Positions 8,037 through 17,113 of a DNA stretch of 44,080 nucleotides are shown here, one piece after another. Below the pieces are notes generated by a model that did no database searches, was not told where the DNA came from, and saw only the letters and a list, made by a program, of their open reading frames with translations. Position 1 is the first letter of the stretch. Every line of letters starts with the position of its first letter. Made by a program: the position numbers and the translations under genes. Origin of the DNA: an uncultured Alphaproteobacteria bacterium (lineage in GTDB: Bacteria; Pseudomonadota; Alphaproteobacteria; RF32; CAG-239); the NCBI GenBank assembly GCA_934271715.1, contig CAKQRZ010000014.1:1-44080 (forward strand), written 5' to 3'.

Positions 8037-8981
8037 ATGAGCAGAAATTTATATGATGTTTTAGGTGTTGGCAAAACAGCTTCTGAGGCTGAAATTAAAT
8101 CGGCCTACCGTAAACTGGCGCGCAAATATCATCCGGATTTGAATAAGGATGATAAAAATGCCGCTGATAAATTTAAAGAAATTTCAAATGCTTATGACAT
8201 TATAGGCAATGCTGAAAAACGCAAAAAATATGACAATAACGAAATTGATGAAGACGGCAAACCTACCGGTTTCGGCGCCGGATTCGGCGGTGCAGGCTCT
8301 GGCTTTAACGGTTACCAAAGCTATGGCGGCAGTCCGTTCAGCGGCTTTAAAAGCGGCGGGTTTAACGGCGGCGCTCAAGGCGGTTTTGACTTTTCATCAA
8401 TTTTCGGCGATGATATTTTTTCACAATTCGGCGGCGCTCAAGGCGGCTTCAGGCAGCGCACGGCGCCTCAGCGCGGCTCCGATGTTTCATATAACATGCG
8501 GGTAGATTTTTTGGATGCGGCTAAAGGCGTTGAAAAACAAATAAGCTTAAACGGCAAAAATATCAATGTAAAAATTCCGGCCGGTATGCAAAGCGGTCAG
8601 ACTATGCGCCTTAAAGGCTTAGGCAATATCGGCTTAAACGGCGGCGAAAACGGCGATGTTTTAATAACCGTCAACGTGAATGAGCATCCGTATTTTAAAG
8701 CCGACGGGCTGAATATTTTGCTGGACCTGCCGATTTCGGTTAAAGAAGCCATCAGCGGCGCTAAAATTACCGTTCCTACCATTAACGGTAAAGTTGCCGT
8801 AACCGTTCCGGCCTTTTCCTCCAGCGGCGAAAAACTGCGTCTTAAAGGCTTGGGCATAAAGTCTAAAACAGGTCAAGGCGATGAAATCATCAATCTGCAG
8901 ATAGTTTTGCCTAAAGTAAAATCCGCTAACTTAGCCGAAGCAGCCGACAAAATGGAAAACTACGCAGTTAGGAGCTTTTAA
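8037..8981 (+). CDS. DnaJ/CbpA-type J-domain co-chaperone
   Basis: Hsp40 co-chaperone that would stimulate DnaK ATPase and hand over clients. The J domain occupies residues 1-70 with the diagnostic HPD (residues 32-34, in KYHPDLNKD). It is followed by a long Gly/Phe/Ser-rich linker to about residue 145 and the C-terminal substrate-binding domains (VSYNMRVDFLDAAKG, VKIPAGMQSGQTMRLKGLG, PFSVKEAISG-like segment). The Cys-rich zinc-finger region of true DnaJ is missing, so this is a class II, CbpA-like protein of 314 residues. GGGAGA at 8021-8026 is the probable ribosome site, 10 nt from the ATG. The stop overlaps the next gene (TAATG), so the pair is coupled. A heat-shock-like promoter lies upstream. 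Confidence 0.9.
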   Translation: MSRNLYDVLGVGKTASEAEIKSAYRKLARKYHPDLNKDDKNAADKFKEISNAYDIIGNAEKRKKYDNNEIDEDGKPTGFGAGFGGAGSGFNGYQSYGGSPFSGFKSGGFNGGAQGGFDFSSIFGDDIFSQFGGAQGGFRQRTAPQRGSDVSYNMRVDFLDAAKGVEKQISLNGKNINVKIPAGMQSGQTMRLKGLGNIGLNGGENGDVLITVNVNEHPYFKADGLNILLDLPISVKEAISGAKITVPTINGKVAVTVPAFSSSGEKLRLKGLGIKSKTGQGDEIINLQIVLPKVKSANLAEAADKMENYAVRSF

Positions 8982-9544
8982 TGCTTTTAGAAAGCCTGAA
9001 ACAGTTTGATTGGATGAATGAACCGGCTAATGTCCGCTTTGACGAAAACGGCATGAACGTAATTGCCAAATACCGTACGGATTTTTGGTGCTGCGCCCGC
9101 TATGATTTCCGCAAAGATGACGGTCATTTTTTCTTCAGCTATGTTTTAGGCGATTTCTGCTGCGACTTAAACTGGGAATTCAGCGATGCCGGACTGTTTA
9201 ACCAATGCGGAATTATGCTGCGCACCGATGTAAACAACTGGTTTAAATGCTCCATTATGTATGAAAAAGAGGACGCTCCGCTGCTGGCTACTTCTTTGAC
9301 TGTAGACGGCTATTCAGATTTAGCGACCATTCCGCTGCCGACAGGCGTCAAGCGCGTATGGTACCGCCTAAAAAAACACAAGGGCTGCTATATCGCCAGT
9401 TATTCTTTAGACGGTACGGACTATATTCAGCTGCGCAAGTTTTATCTAGTGCATGAAGTGGACGACGTCAAAGTCGGAGCCTATATCTGCTCCCCGCAAA
9501 AAGAAGACTTTACTGCCATTCTGCATGAAATAAAGCTTTATTAG
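8981..9544 (+). CDS. DUF1349 domain protein
   Basis: A 187-residue protein resembling the DUF1349 family (concanavalin A-like beta sandwich, function uncertain). Family-like stretches are FWCCARYDF, FQCGIMLR-type segment (LFNQCGIMLRTDVNNWFK), a DGYSDLATIPLP turn and a C-terminal VGAYICSPQKEDFTAILHE. It has no signal peptide, so it is probably cytoplasmic. It overlaps the dnaJ-like gene by 1 nt (TAATG) and depends on the same transcript, which is an unusual pairing. It ends 29 nt before the convergent sufD stop, and that short gap holds nothing recognised. Confidence 0.8.
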   Translation: MLLESLKQFDWMNEPANVRFDENGMNVIAKYRTDFWCCARYDFRKDDGHFFFSYVLGDFCCDLNWEFSDAGLFNQCGIMLRTDVNNWFKCSIMYEKEDAPLLATSLTVDGYSDLATIPLPTGVKRVWYRLKKHKGCYIASYSLDGTDYIQLRKFYLVHEVDDVKVGAYICSPQKEDFTAILHEIKLY

Positions 9545-9573
9545 TTAAATGCCGCAGGCAACTGCTTTTAATC

Positions 9574-10821
9574 TTATAATATTTCTTTAAGCCACTCGCG
9601 GAGCTGTTCGTTTTCCACCTTTTGCAGAGCTTCATTCAGATAGGCTTCAATCAAAATCTGCTTAGCGTCATTTAGAGCAATTCCGCGTGTTTGCATATAA
9701 AACAGCTGTTCTTTATCCAAATCGCCGCTGGTAGCGCCGTGCGAACATTTTACATCATCGGCAAAAATTTCCAGTTCCGGCTTGCAGTCAACTTCGGCAT
9801 TATCGCTTAAAAGCAAAGCGCGGTGCAGCTGATAGCCCTCGGTCTGCTGAGCGTCTGGCGCTATATGAATTTGCCCTTGAAAAACTCCGCGGCTGCTGCC
9901 GTCCAGCACTCCTTTTATCAACTGGTTAGAGTTTGTATGCGCCGCTAAATGGCGGATGTTTGTCGTTATGTCGGAATGTCCGTCATTATACAAGCGATAG
10001 GCACCGTTTACATTGGCTTCTGCACCCTCTTGCTGCAGCTGAATATACGATTCGCTGCGGGCTAAACGGCATTCGCTCTGCGCGCAAAAAGCATTATATC
10101 TGCCGTTTTGGCGGACAACAACGCTGTTTAAGGCAATATGCAGCGCCGCTGCAGCTTCTTTAACCCGCTTATAATGCGTCAAAACCGCTTCATTGCCGAT
10201 ATATATTTCATTGACAATATTATTAAAATAAAATTCATCATCGCCGGAAAAATCTTCCAGCAAAGTCAGCTGCGCGCCGCTTTCCAAAACAATCAGATTG
10301 CACACGTTTTGCCATAAATTCTGCTCATGCGAATGATACGAGAGCAAAACCGGCTTTTCAATCACGGTATTGCGTTCCGCCACAATCATTAGACCTTGTT
10401 CCAAATAAGCAGTATTAAGGGCTGCAAACGGAAATTGCTCATTTTCAAACGATTTATTCAGATATTTTTGCGCTTCTTTATCATAAATAGCTTCAGCCAG
10501 CGGTTTTATAACCAGACCGCGCGGCAATTCCGCATGTTCCGGGTCGGGCTTGCCGTTGCAGACCGGAATTTTAATGGTTTCAAACGGCAAATTATCGGCA
10601 TCGTGGCAATGACACTCGCCGTGGCAGCTGCATTGTTGCGGCTCGCAGTCTATAGTCAAATCATTAAAAACGGATTCTTTTATATAAGAATATTTCCAAG
10701 CCTCTGTTTTGGCGTTAGGCAGTCCGTTTTTTTCAAAAGCCGCTGCGCCTTTTTCTCTAAGACCGACCAGCCACGGCATATCCTCGCCCCAAAGTTCAAT
10801 ATTTTGCTGTGTCAAACTCAT
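9574..10821 (-). CDS. sufD: Fe-S cluster assembly protein SufD
   Basis: Component of the SufBCD scaffold complex that builds Fe-S clusters, with SufC powering the SufB-SufD pair. At 415 residues, it shows the N-terminal EAWKYSYI, the beta-helix core and the conserved C-terminal DVKCSHGATSGDLDKEQLFY followed by QTRGI. Unusual is a Cys/His-rich insert at residues 59-73 (C, then CSCHGECHCH at 64-73): five Cys and three His in fifteen residues, not a feature I know from SufD. The start abuts the sufC stop with no gap. It is the last gene of sufB-sufC-sufD; sufS, sufE and a regulator are not adjacent. Confidence 0.93.
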   Translation of the reverse strand: MSLTQQNIELWGEDMPWLVGLREKGAAAFEKNGLPNAKTEAWKYSYIKESVFNDLTIDCEPQQCSCHGECHCHDADNLPFETIKIPVCNGKPDPEHAELPRGLVIKPLAEAIYDKEAQKYLNKSFENEQFPFAALNTAYLEQGLMIVAERNTVIEKPVLLSYHSHEQNLWQNVCNLIVLESGAQLTLLEDFSGDDEFYFNNIVNEIYIGNEAVLTHYKRVKEAAAALHIALNSVVVRQNGRYNAFCAQSECRLARSESYIQLQQEGAEANVNGAYRLYNDGHSDITTNIRHLAAHTNSNQLIKGVLDGSSRGVFQGQIHIAPDAQQTEGYQLHRALLLSDNAEVDCKPELEIFADDVKCSHGATSGDLDKEQLFYMQTRGIALNDAKQILIEAYLNEALQKVENEQLREWLKEIL

Positions 10822-11580
10822 TTAGGCCGCCTTTATAAATTGAGTGTAGCCGTTGTTTTCTATTTCTTGCGCCAAAGACATATCTCCGGAACAGATAATG
10901 TGTCCGTCAGCGTAAACATGCACATAATCCGGCTGCAGATAGGTCAAAAGCTTAACATGATGAGTGATAACCAAAAGGGAAGTATCTTTGGTGCGCAGGC
11001 GGTTGACGCTTTCAGCCACAATTTTTATAGCGTCAACGTCAAGTCCGGAATCCGTTTCATCAAGAATAGCCAGAGCCGGCTCCAGCAAACTCATCTGCAA
11101 AGCTTCTAAGCGCTTTTTTTCGCCGCCGGAAAAGCCGACGTTCATTTCACGCTTCAGCATTTCGCCGCTGATGTTTAATTCTTTGGCTTTGCTGCGCAGA
11201 AGCTTCAAAAATTCGGCAGCGTCTAGTTCAGGCAAATCCTGAGCTTTGCGTTTGGCGTTTACCGCATGTTTCAAAAAGCTGCTGCAGCTGACGCCGGAAA
11301 TCGCCACCGGTGCCTGCATGCTCAAAAACAGTCCGAGCCAAGCGCGTTCTTCCGGTTTTAAGGCTAGTAAATCTTGTCCTTTAAATTCAGCGCTGCCGGC
11401 GGTTACTTCATAGTCCGGCTTGCCGGCCAAAACGTATGACAAAGTGGATTTACCGGCGCCGTTCGGTCCCATCAGCGCATGAACTTCGCCTTTGTTAATA
11501 GTCAGGTTCAAGCCTTTGATAATTTCTTTTTCCGGCACGCGGGCGCATAAATTTTTAACTTTTAACAAACTTTCTGACAT
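10822..11580 (-). CDS. sufC: Fe-S cluster assembly ATPase SufC
   Basis: ABC-type ATPase of the SufBCD complex. Walker A is GPNGAGKST (about residues 38-46), the signature is FSGGEKKRLEALQ and Walker B is LAILDETDSGLD, which has the SufC-typical ETDSGLD instead of EPT. It has 252 residues, the normal length. It lies 11 nt downstream of sufB, with AAGGAT as ribosome site, and is directly followed by sufD, so the three genes form one operon in the order B-C-D. The identification is secure. Confidence 0.96.
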   Translation of the reverse strand: MSESLLKVKNLCARVPEKEIIKGLNLTINKGEVHALMGPNGAGKSTLSYVLAGKPDYEVTAGSAEFKGQDLLALKPEERAWLGLFLSMQAPVAISGVSCSSFLKHAVNAKRKAQDLPELDAAEFLKLLRSKAKELNISGEMLKREMNVGFSGGEKKRLEALQMSLLEPALAILDETDSGLDVDAIKIVAESVNRLRTKDTSLLVITHHVKLLTYLQPDYVHVYADGHIICSGDMSLAQEIENNGYTQFIKAA

Positions 11581-11591
11581 GGTAAAATCCT

Positions 11592-13034
11592 TTATCCTAC
11601 GCCCCCTTCAAGGCTGATATTTATTAACTTTGCCGCTTCTATGGCAAATTCCATCGGCAAATGCTGCATGACTTCTTTGCAAAAGCCGTTTACAATAAGT
11701 CCGATTGCTTCTTCCTCGCTAATTCCACGCTGCTGGCAATAAAACAGCTGTTCGTCGCTGATTTTTGAGGTTGTGGCCTCGTGTTCCAAAACCGCCGATT
11801 TATTTTTGTTGGTAATATACGGCACAGTATGCGAGCCGCAGGTAGAACCGATAAGCAGGCTGTCGCATTGCGAATAGTTGCGGGCATTATCGGCGTTTTT
11901 GCTTACTGCCACCAAACCGCGGTAGGTTTGGTTGGAATGACCGGCTGAAATACCCTTGGAAATAATTTTAGATGTGGTGTTTTTGCCGATATGAATCATC
12001 TTAGTTCCGGTATCGGCCTGCTGGCGGTTGTTGGTAATGGCTACCGAATAAAACTCGCCGGAAGAATTATCGCCCTCCAGCACGCATGACGGATATTTCC
12101 AAGTTACGGCCGAGCCGGTTTCAACCTGCGTCCACGAGATTTTAGCATTGCGTCCTCGGCAGGCAGCCCTTTTGGTTACAAAGTTATAAACGCCGCCTTT
12201 GCCGTCTTTATCTCCCGGATACCAGTTCTGCACGGTAGAATATTTAACTTCGGCATCATTCAAAACCACAATTTCCACAATAGCGGCATGCAGCTGATTT
12301 TCATCGCGCTGCGGAGCGGTGCATCCCTCCAGATAGGAAACATAGCTGTTGTCTTCGGCAATTATCAGCGTGCGCTCAAACTGACCGGTGTTTTTGGCGT
12401 TTATGCGGAAATAGGTGGAAAGCTCCATCGGGCAGGTAACGCCTTTGGGAATATACACAAACGAACCGTCGGTAAACACCGCCGAATTTAAACAGGCAAA
12501 AAAGTTATCGGTATACGGTACTACCGAGCCTAAATATTTTTGTACTAAATCGGGGTGTTCTTTGACCGCTTCGGAAATGGAACAGAAAATAATCCCTTTA
12601 TCAGCCAGCCGCGCGCGGTAAGTTGTGGCAACCGAAACGCTGTCAAACACGGCGTCAACCGCCACGCCGGATAAAACTTCCTGTTCTTTAAGCGGAATAC
12701 CCAGACGGTTATAGGTGTCCAGCAGATTCTTATCCACTTCGTCTAAGCTCTTTGGTTTGGCTTTTTGCACCGGAGCGGCGTAGTAGCTCAGGCTTTGATA
12801 ATCTATTTTATCATATACCAGCTTAGCCCAGCCAGGTTCTTCCATAGTCAGCCAATGGCGATAGGCTTTTAAGCGGCGTTCCAGCAGCCAATCCGGCTCG
12901 TTTTTTTTTGCCGAAATCAGGCGGATAATATCCTCGTTAAGGCCTTTAGGAGCGGTGTCGGCCTCAATATTTGTCACAAAGCCGTATTTATATTTTTTAC
13001 CGCTAAAGTCTTCTATTTCTGGTTTTTCAACCAC
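11592..13034 (-). CDS. sufB: Fe-S cluster assembly scaffold protein SufB
   Basis: Scaffold subunit on which Fe-S clusters are assembled. Conserved segments include PEIEDFSGKKYKYGFV near the N-terminus, YIPKGVTCPMELSTYFRINA, SYLEGCTAPQRDENQLHAA, YSTVQNWYPGD and the late TCGSHTVPYI. The frame runs back to an ATG at 13100, but that extension is hydrophobic and unlike SufB. A GTG at 13034 has AAAGGAT (13047-13041) 6 nt upstream and yields a normal 480-residue protein, so I take GTG as the start. It leads the sufBCD operon and is divergent from the PAS/GGDEF gene. Confidence 0.94.
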   Translation of the reverse strand: MVEKPEIEDFSGKKYKYGFVTNIEADTAPKGLNEDIIRLISAKKNEPDWLLERRLKAYRHWLTMEEPGWAKLVYDKIDYQSLSYYAAPVQKAKPKSLDEVDKNLLDTYNRLGIPLKEQEVLSGVAVDAVFDSVSVATTYRARLADKGIIFCSISEAVKEHPDLVQKYLGSVVPYTDNFFACLNSAVFTDGSFVYIPKGVTCPMELSTYFRINAKNTGQFERTLIIAEDNSYVSYLEGCTAPQRDENQLHAAIVEIVVLNDAEVKYSTVQNWYPGDKDGKGGVYNFVTKRAACRGRNAKISWTQVETGSAVTWKYPSCVLEGDNSSGEFYSVAITNNRQQADTGTKMIHIGKNTTSKIISKGISAGHSNQTYRGLVAVSKNADNARNYSQCDSLLIGSTCGSHTVPYITNKNKSAVLEHEATTSKISDEQLFYCQQRGISEEEAIGLIVNGFCKEVMQHLPMEFAIEAAKLINISLEGGVG

Positions 13035-13050
13035 TTTAATATCCTTTATT

Positions 13051-13079
13051 ATTATATCAAAAAACTGATGCATCATAAG
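13051..13079 (-). promoter_or_regulatory. sufBCD promoter with palindrome in the spacer
   Basis: Reading towards sufB: CTTATG (13079-13074, weak -35), 17-nt spacer, perfect TATAAT (13056-13051), then AAAGGAT and the GTG start. The spacer contains the 10-nt perfect palindrome TGATGCATCA (13066-13075), a position where a repressor would block the promoter. Whether it is an iron or Fe-S operator cannot be told. Confidence 0.4.
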
Positions 13080-13163
13080 TAAAAAGCATAAAAAAATCAA
13101 TAGTTGTTTACTTAATATTTATTTATTTGCGATAAACAAGTAGGTAGTGGAAAAGGAATAAAA

Positions 13164-14162
13164 ATGATTTACGGATTTTTGGGACTGATTATAGTTTTAT
13201 TGTTTTATGTGGCACTGCTGCATTTCAGGCTGCATGAAATGAAAGAACTGGTGCAGGAAAGCAATATTTTAACCGCCGCCGAGGATTCGCATGCTCAGCA
13301 ATCCTATTATCTGAAGTTTAATATTGACAAAGACATGAAAATCACCCAAGTAAACGGCGACACCTTAAAATATGGCGGCTATACCCGCGAAAGCTTGATA
13401 GGGCAAAGCATTTTCGGCACTTTGCTGAAAGACAATCCGGCAAATCATGAAATGCTTGAAGAAAGCTTCCGGCAGCTGAAAAAGAAAAAGCGCATTATTT
13501 CATCTGAGCAGGTTTTGCAAAAAGCCGACGGCTCCAAAATTCCGGTTTTGCTGCGCGCCCGCCCGATTCTCAACGAGCTTCTGCATTGCAAAGGCATCAG
13601 CTTTTGGGGATATCCGCTCAAACAGCAGCTGGCTTTGGAAAAACAGCTGAAACAAGTGCAGGAGCAAGACCAGCTTATCGGCGACATTCTGAATGCCGAA
13701 AGTTTTTATAAGTATCTGGATGAACGCGTAAAAATCTGCAACCGCTACAACCGTCCGCTGCTTTTGATTGTGATTGAGCTGGCGGATATCTATAATTTTA
13801 TCAATAAAGGCTTTAGCTTTGAAACAGGCGATAAAATGCTGCGTCTGGCTGCGGATGCCTGCATAGAATGCACCGGAAAAGATGTTAAAATCGGCAGATT
13901 TGAACATACAAAAATCGGTATAATTTTAGAGCAGTTTGAAGATGAAAAAATTGAAGAGCTGACTCAGATTCTGTGGGAAAAAATTATCGGCAATATCCGC
14001 AAACTGAATGTAGACAAGGTCAACGCCGGCATGGTCTGCATATATTACGCCCGCCGCAAAAACAACGACGAAGCCGAAAACATGCTGTCGCGCACCCGCA
14101 AATATCTTAGCAACAGCTTAGCAATTCACCGTTACGGCATCGGCACCAGAGACAAAAAATAA
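13164..14162 (+). CDS. membrane-anchored PAS protein with degenerate GGDEF domain
   Basis: A 332-residue signalling-type protein. One N-terminal helix (about residues 3-22) is followed by a PAS domain at about 48-150 (ITQVNGDTLKYGGYTRESLI, GQSIF, the PVLLRARPI end), a coiled linker (LALEKQLKQVQEQDQL) and a GGDEF-like domain at about 175-325. The diguanylate cyclase signature is destroyed: the position of GGDEF reads GRFEH (residues 244-248), so it is unlikely to make c-di-GMP. It may bind a nucleotide or act as a scaffold. AAGGAA lies just before the ATG. Twelve nt separate it from the NlpD-like gene, so the two may be cotranscribed. It is divergent from sufB. Confidence 0.8.
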   Translation: MIYGFLGLIIVLLFYVALLHFRLHEMKELVQESNILTAAEDSHAQQSYYLKFNIDKDMKITQVNGDTLKYGGYTRESLIGQSIFGTLLKDNPANHEMLEESFRQLKKKKRIISSEQVLQKADGSKIPVLLRARPILNELLHCKGISFWGYPLKQQLALEKQLKQVQEQDQLIGDILNAESFYKYLDERVKICNRYNRPLLLIVIELADIYNFINKGFSFETGDKMLRLAADACIECTGKDVKIGRFEHTKIGIILEQFEDEKIEELTQILWEKIIGNIRKLNVDKVNAGMVCIYYARRKNNDEAENMLSRTRKYLSNSLAIHRYGIGTRDKK

Positions 14163-14174
14163 GGACACGCGGAG

Positions 14175-15065
14175 TTGAAAAAGTTTTTATACATAGCGGT
14201 GTTGTTGCTTGGACTTTCCGGATGTGCCGGACGAGGCTGGATTTGGAACGGCTGGAGTTCGTCAAACGCCATAACCGTGCAGCGCGGCGATACTCTATAC
14301 AGCATTTCCCGCCGTTACGGCGTGCCGCTTAAAGACTTAATCAACGCCAACAACCTGCATGCGCCGTACACTCTGCATGTGGGACAGGTTCTGAGCCTGC
14401 CGGCAAAGCAATACCACACCGTACAGCGCGGCGATACTCTATATAGCATTTCCCGCCAATATAATGTTGATATAACCTCGCTCAGCCGCGTCAATAATCT
14501 GCAAACCCCGTATTCCTTAAATGTCGGCGACAGGCTGGTGCTTCCGGCTTCAGTCGGCAATGTTCCAGCTGCTTCTTACAGTACGGCGCAGAGTTCGGCT
14601 TCTTCAGCCTCTTCTGCCGCGGTTAAAACTGCCTATACACCGGCAAAATCAGCTCCGGTAACCGACAGCTATGTGGCACCGAAAGCCCGCAAAACAAAAT
14701 TTGACTGGCCGGTAAAAGGCACCATAATTTCCGGTTACGGCAACTTGGGAAGCGGACGCAAAAATGACGGTATCAACATCAAGGCCGCGCTTGGAACCAA
14801 TGTAAAAGCTGCGGATTCGGGAACAGTCGCCTATGCCGGCAACGAGCTTAAAGGATTCGGTAATCTGATTTTGATAAAGCATCCTGACGGCTGGATTACA
14901 GCCTATGCCCATAACGACAGGCTATTTGTCAAAAAAGGCCAGAAAGTATCGCGCGGCGAAAAAATCGCCACCGTCGGCAGCACCGGCAGCGTAACCACGC
15001 CGCAGCTGCATTTTGAAGTCCGCTCCGGCAAAAAAGCCGTAAATCCGCGCCCATACCTTCCGTAG
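14175..15065 (+). CDS. NlpD-like LysM/M23 lipoprotein, murein hydrolase activator
   Basis: Envelope lipoprotein related to NlpD (DipM in Caulobacter), which activates amidases during cell separation. The signal sequence ends in a lipobox (LSGC, Cys17). Two LysM modules at about residues 33-77 and 79-123 are nearly identical in their openings (VQRGDTLYSIS in both). A Ser/Ala-rich linker follows, then an M23 domain at about 178-294. The first zinc-ligand motif is NDGINIKA instead of HxGxD; the later YAHN and LHFEV are kept. As in NlpD, it is therefore probably non-catalytic. The frame starts at a TTG (14175) that begins a normal lipoprotein signal, with no better in-frame ATG. It precedes yajC-secDF. 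Confidence 0.88.
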   Translation: MKKFLYIAVLLLGLSGCAGRGWIWNGWSSSNAITVQRGDTLYSISRRYGVPLKDLINANNLHAPYTLHVGQVLSLPAKQYHTVQRGDTLYSISRQYNVDITSLSRVNNLQTPYSLNVGDRLVLPASVGNVPAASYSTAQSSASSASSAAVKTAYTPAKSAPVTDSYVAPKARKTKFDWPVKGTIISGYGNLGSGRKNDGINIKAALGTNVKAADSGTVAYAGNELKGFGNLILIKHPDGWITAYAHNDRLFVKKGQKVSRGEKIATVGSTGSVTTPQLHFEVRSGKKAVNPRPYLP

Positions 15066-15162
15066 CGCTTAAAAATTCCGTTAATAACTTGAAATTTTAG
15101 TTTTTTATCGCAATAAATTGATGTAAAACTAACGCATAAATTTATGTGAAAGGAGAATAAAT

Positions 15163-15531
15163 ATGCTGATTAGTGATGCTTTTGCCTCCGCCGGAGAGGC
15201 TGGATTGCAAAGCGGTTCTATGGCTGTGACTTTGACGCAGCTCGGTTTGATTCTGATAATTTTTTACTTTTTCCTCATTCGTCCGCAAACCAAAAAAATC
15301 AAAGAACATGCGGCAATGGCCGAAAGTTTGAAAGTCGGCGACCGCGTTTTAACCAGTGGCGGTATTTATGGTAAAATCACCAAGCTTAACGGTTCGGAAG
15401 TTACCGTAGAAATCGCAGACGGCGTAAATGTTGTTGTAGAACGCATGACTATCAACGGCATAGCTGCTCCCGAAGCAAAGCAGGCCGAAGCTAAAAAGCC
15501 TGCTAAAACAAAAGCTAAAAAAACAAAATAA
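15163..15531 (+). CDS. yajC: preprotein translocase accessory subunit YajC
   Basis: Small inner-membrane partner of SecDF. A single helix at about residues 22-42 (LTQLGLILIIFYFFLIRPQ) ends in the family hallmark FLIRPQTKK, followed by the basic soluble part with GDRVLTSGGIYGKI. At 122 residues it carries a Lys/Ala-rich tail (KKPAKTKAKKTK). AAAGGAG precedes the ATG. It is followed 12 nt later by secD; yajC, secD and secF form one operon ending at the terminator at 18071-18103. The 97-nt gap upstream is AT-rich and probably holds the operon promoter, but I cannot fix the boxes. Confidence 0.95.
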   Translation: MLISDAFASAGEAGLQSGSMAVTLTQLGLILIIFYFFLIRPQTKKIKEHAAMAESLKVGDRVLTSGGIYGKITKLNGSEVTVEIADGVNVVVERMTINGIAAPEAKQAEAKKPAKTKAKKTK

Positions 15532-15543
15532 AAGGAAGAACAG

Positions 15544-17094
15544 ATGTATAAGCTATCTCTGCAAAGAATTTTAATTATCATCGGTATCTGTCTGGTCGGC
15601 GTATTTTTTGCGATTCCGAATATTATGCCAAACCAGCAAAATCTGCCAAAATGGTGGCAGCCGATTAGTTTGGGTCTGGACTTGCAAGGCGGTTCAAGTT
15701 TGCTGCTGCAGGTTAAAATGGACGATGTTTTAAAAGACAAAATGGGCACATTGGAAGATTCTGTCCGCCAGTCTTTGCGCGAACACAAAATCCGCTATCA
15801 GGATTTGAAATCTTCTGACAAAGGCGTATTTGTAAAAATTTCTGACTATGCCGCCCGCGACAAGGCTAAAGAAGCATTCCGCAAGCTTGACCAAGGTTTG
15901 GAAGTAACCGAAGACGCTAACGGCGAAGGCTTGGTAACAATCGCTTATAACGAACAAGCCGTTACAGCCTTAAAGTATCAGGTAATTGACCAATCCATCG
16001 GCATTGTGCGCCGCCGTATTGATGAACTCGGCACTAAAGAGCCTAGCATTCAGGGGCAAGGCACCGACCGTATTTTGGTTCAGCTGCCGGGCGTGCAGAA
16101 TCCGGAAAGCGTGAAAATCCTTTTAGGCAAAACTGCTAAAATGTCTTTTCACTTGGTAGATGAAACCACCAGCGTAGCTCAGGCTAAACGCGGCAAAATC
16201 GGCAAGACTTCCCGCGTAATGAACGGTTCTGAAGGCGAACAGTATGTGGTTATCAAAAAGCCGGTTGTTGGTGGCGAGAACTTAACCGACGCCCGCGTTT
16301 CATTTGCAGACGGCATGCCGGTTGTAAGTTTCCGTTTCAATACTTTGGGCGGACGCAAATTCGGCGAAGTAACCAGCAGCCACGTCGGCGAAAGACTGGC
16401 TATTGTTTTAGACAATGAAGTTATTTCCGCTCCGAACATTCAAGGTCCGATTACCGGCGGCAGCGGTATTATTACCGGTAACTTTACCACAAAATCTGCC
16501 AACGATTTGGCTTTGCTGCTGCGTTCCGGCGCTTTGCCTGCTCCGCTTGAAGTTATGGAAGAAAGAACTGTCGGCGCCGGTTTGGGTGCAGATTCCATCC
16601 ATGACGGCGTTATTGCTTCAATCGTCGGCTTGATTGCCGTTGTTGTGTTCATGGTTGCCGCTTACGGTTTATTCGGCATCATGGTAGATATTACAGTTTT
16701 GCTGAACATTGTTTTAATGCTGGGCATTATGAGCTTTATCGGCACAACTTTAACCCTGCCGGGCATTGCCGGTATCATATTGACAATGGGTATGGCCGTT
16801 GACGCCAACATCTTGATTTTTGAACGTATGCGCGAAGAAGTAAACAAAGGCCGCTCTATCCGCGATGCTATCACTTTGGGCTTTACCGAAGCTTACCGCA
16901 CGATTGTTGACTCCAACCTTACAACCATGGTTGCCGGATTTGTGCTGTTCTATTTCGGCAGCGGTCCGGTCAGAGGCTTTGCCATGACTTTGATTATCGG
17001 TATCATCACATCTATGTTTACATCAGTAACGGTAAGCCGTTTGCTGGTAGAAGCTTGGATGGCCAAGTTTAAACCGACTAAACTTCCACTCTAA
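15544..17094 (+). CDS. secD: protein translocase subunit SecD
   Basis: Proton-motive-force-driven component that pulls proteins out of SecYEG on the periplasmic side. It has one N-terminal helix, the typical ISLGLDLQGGSSLLLQV motif (about residues 40-56), a periplasmic domain ending with PGVQNPESVKILLGKTA and LVDET, and a C-terminal block of five helices starting near GADSIHDGVIASIVGL. That block includes the conserved GMAVDANILIFERMREE. It has 516 residues. AAGGAA lies before the ATG. SecF follows 19 nt after the stop. Confidence 0.97.
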   Translation: MYKLSLQRILIIIGICLVGVFFAIPNIMPNQQNLPKWWQPISLGLDLQGGSSLLLQVKMDDVLKDKMGTLEDSVRQSLREHKIRYQDLKSSDKGVFVKISDYAARDKAKEAFRKLDQGLEVTEDANGEGLVTIAYNEQAVTALKYQVIDQSIGIVRRRIDELGTKEPSIQGQGTDRILVQLPGVQNPESVKILLGKTAKMSFHLVDETTSVAQAKRGKIGKTSRVMNGSEGEQYVVIKKPVVGGENLTDARVSFADGMPVVSFRFNTLGGRKFGEVTSSHVGERLAIVLDNEVISAPNIQGPITGGSGIITGNFTTKSANDLALLLRSGALPAPLEVMEERTVGAGLGADSIHDGVIASIVGLIAVVVFMVAAYGLFGIMVDITVLLNIVLMLGIMSFIGTTLTLPGIAGIILTMGMAVDANILIFERMREEVNKGRSIRDAITLGFTEAYRTIVDSNLTTMVAGFVLFYFGSGPVRGFAMTLIIGIITSMFTSVTVSRLLVEAWMAKFKPTKLPL

Positions 17095-17113
17095 AAGAAA
17101 AGGATAATAAAAA

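Noticed and set aside
10396..11109. Long plus-strand ORF opposite sufC and sufD
   Set aside because: A shadow frame of two conserved genes, with no family resemblance.
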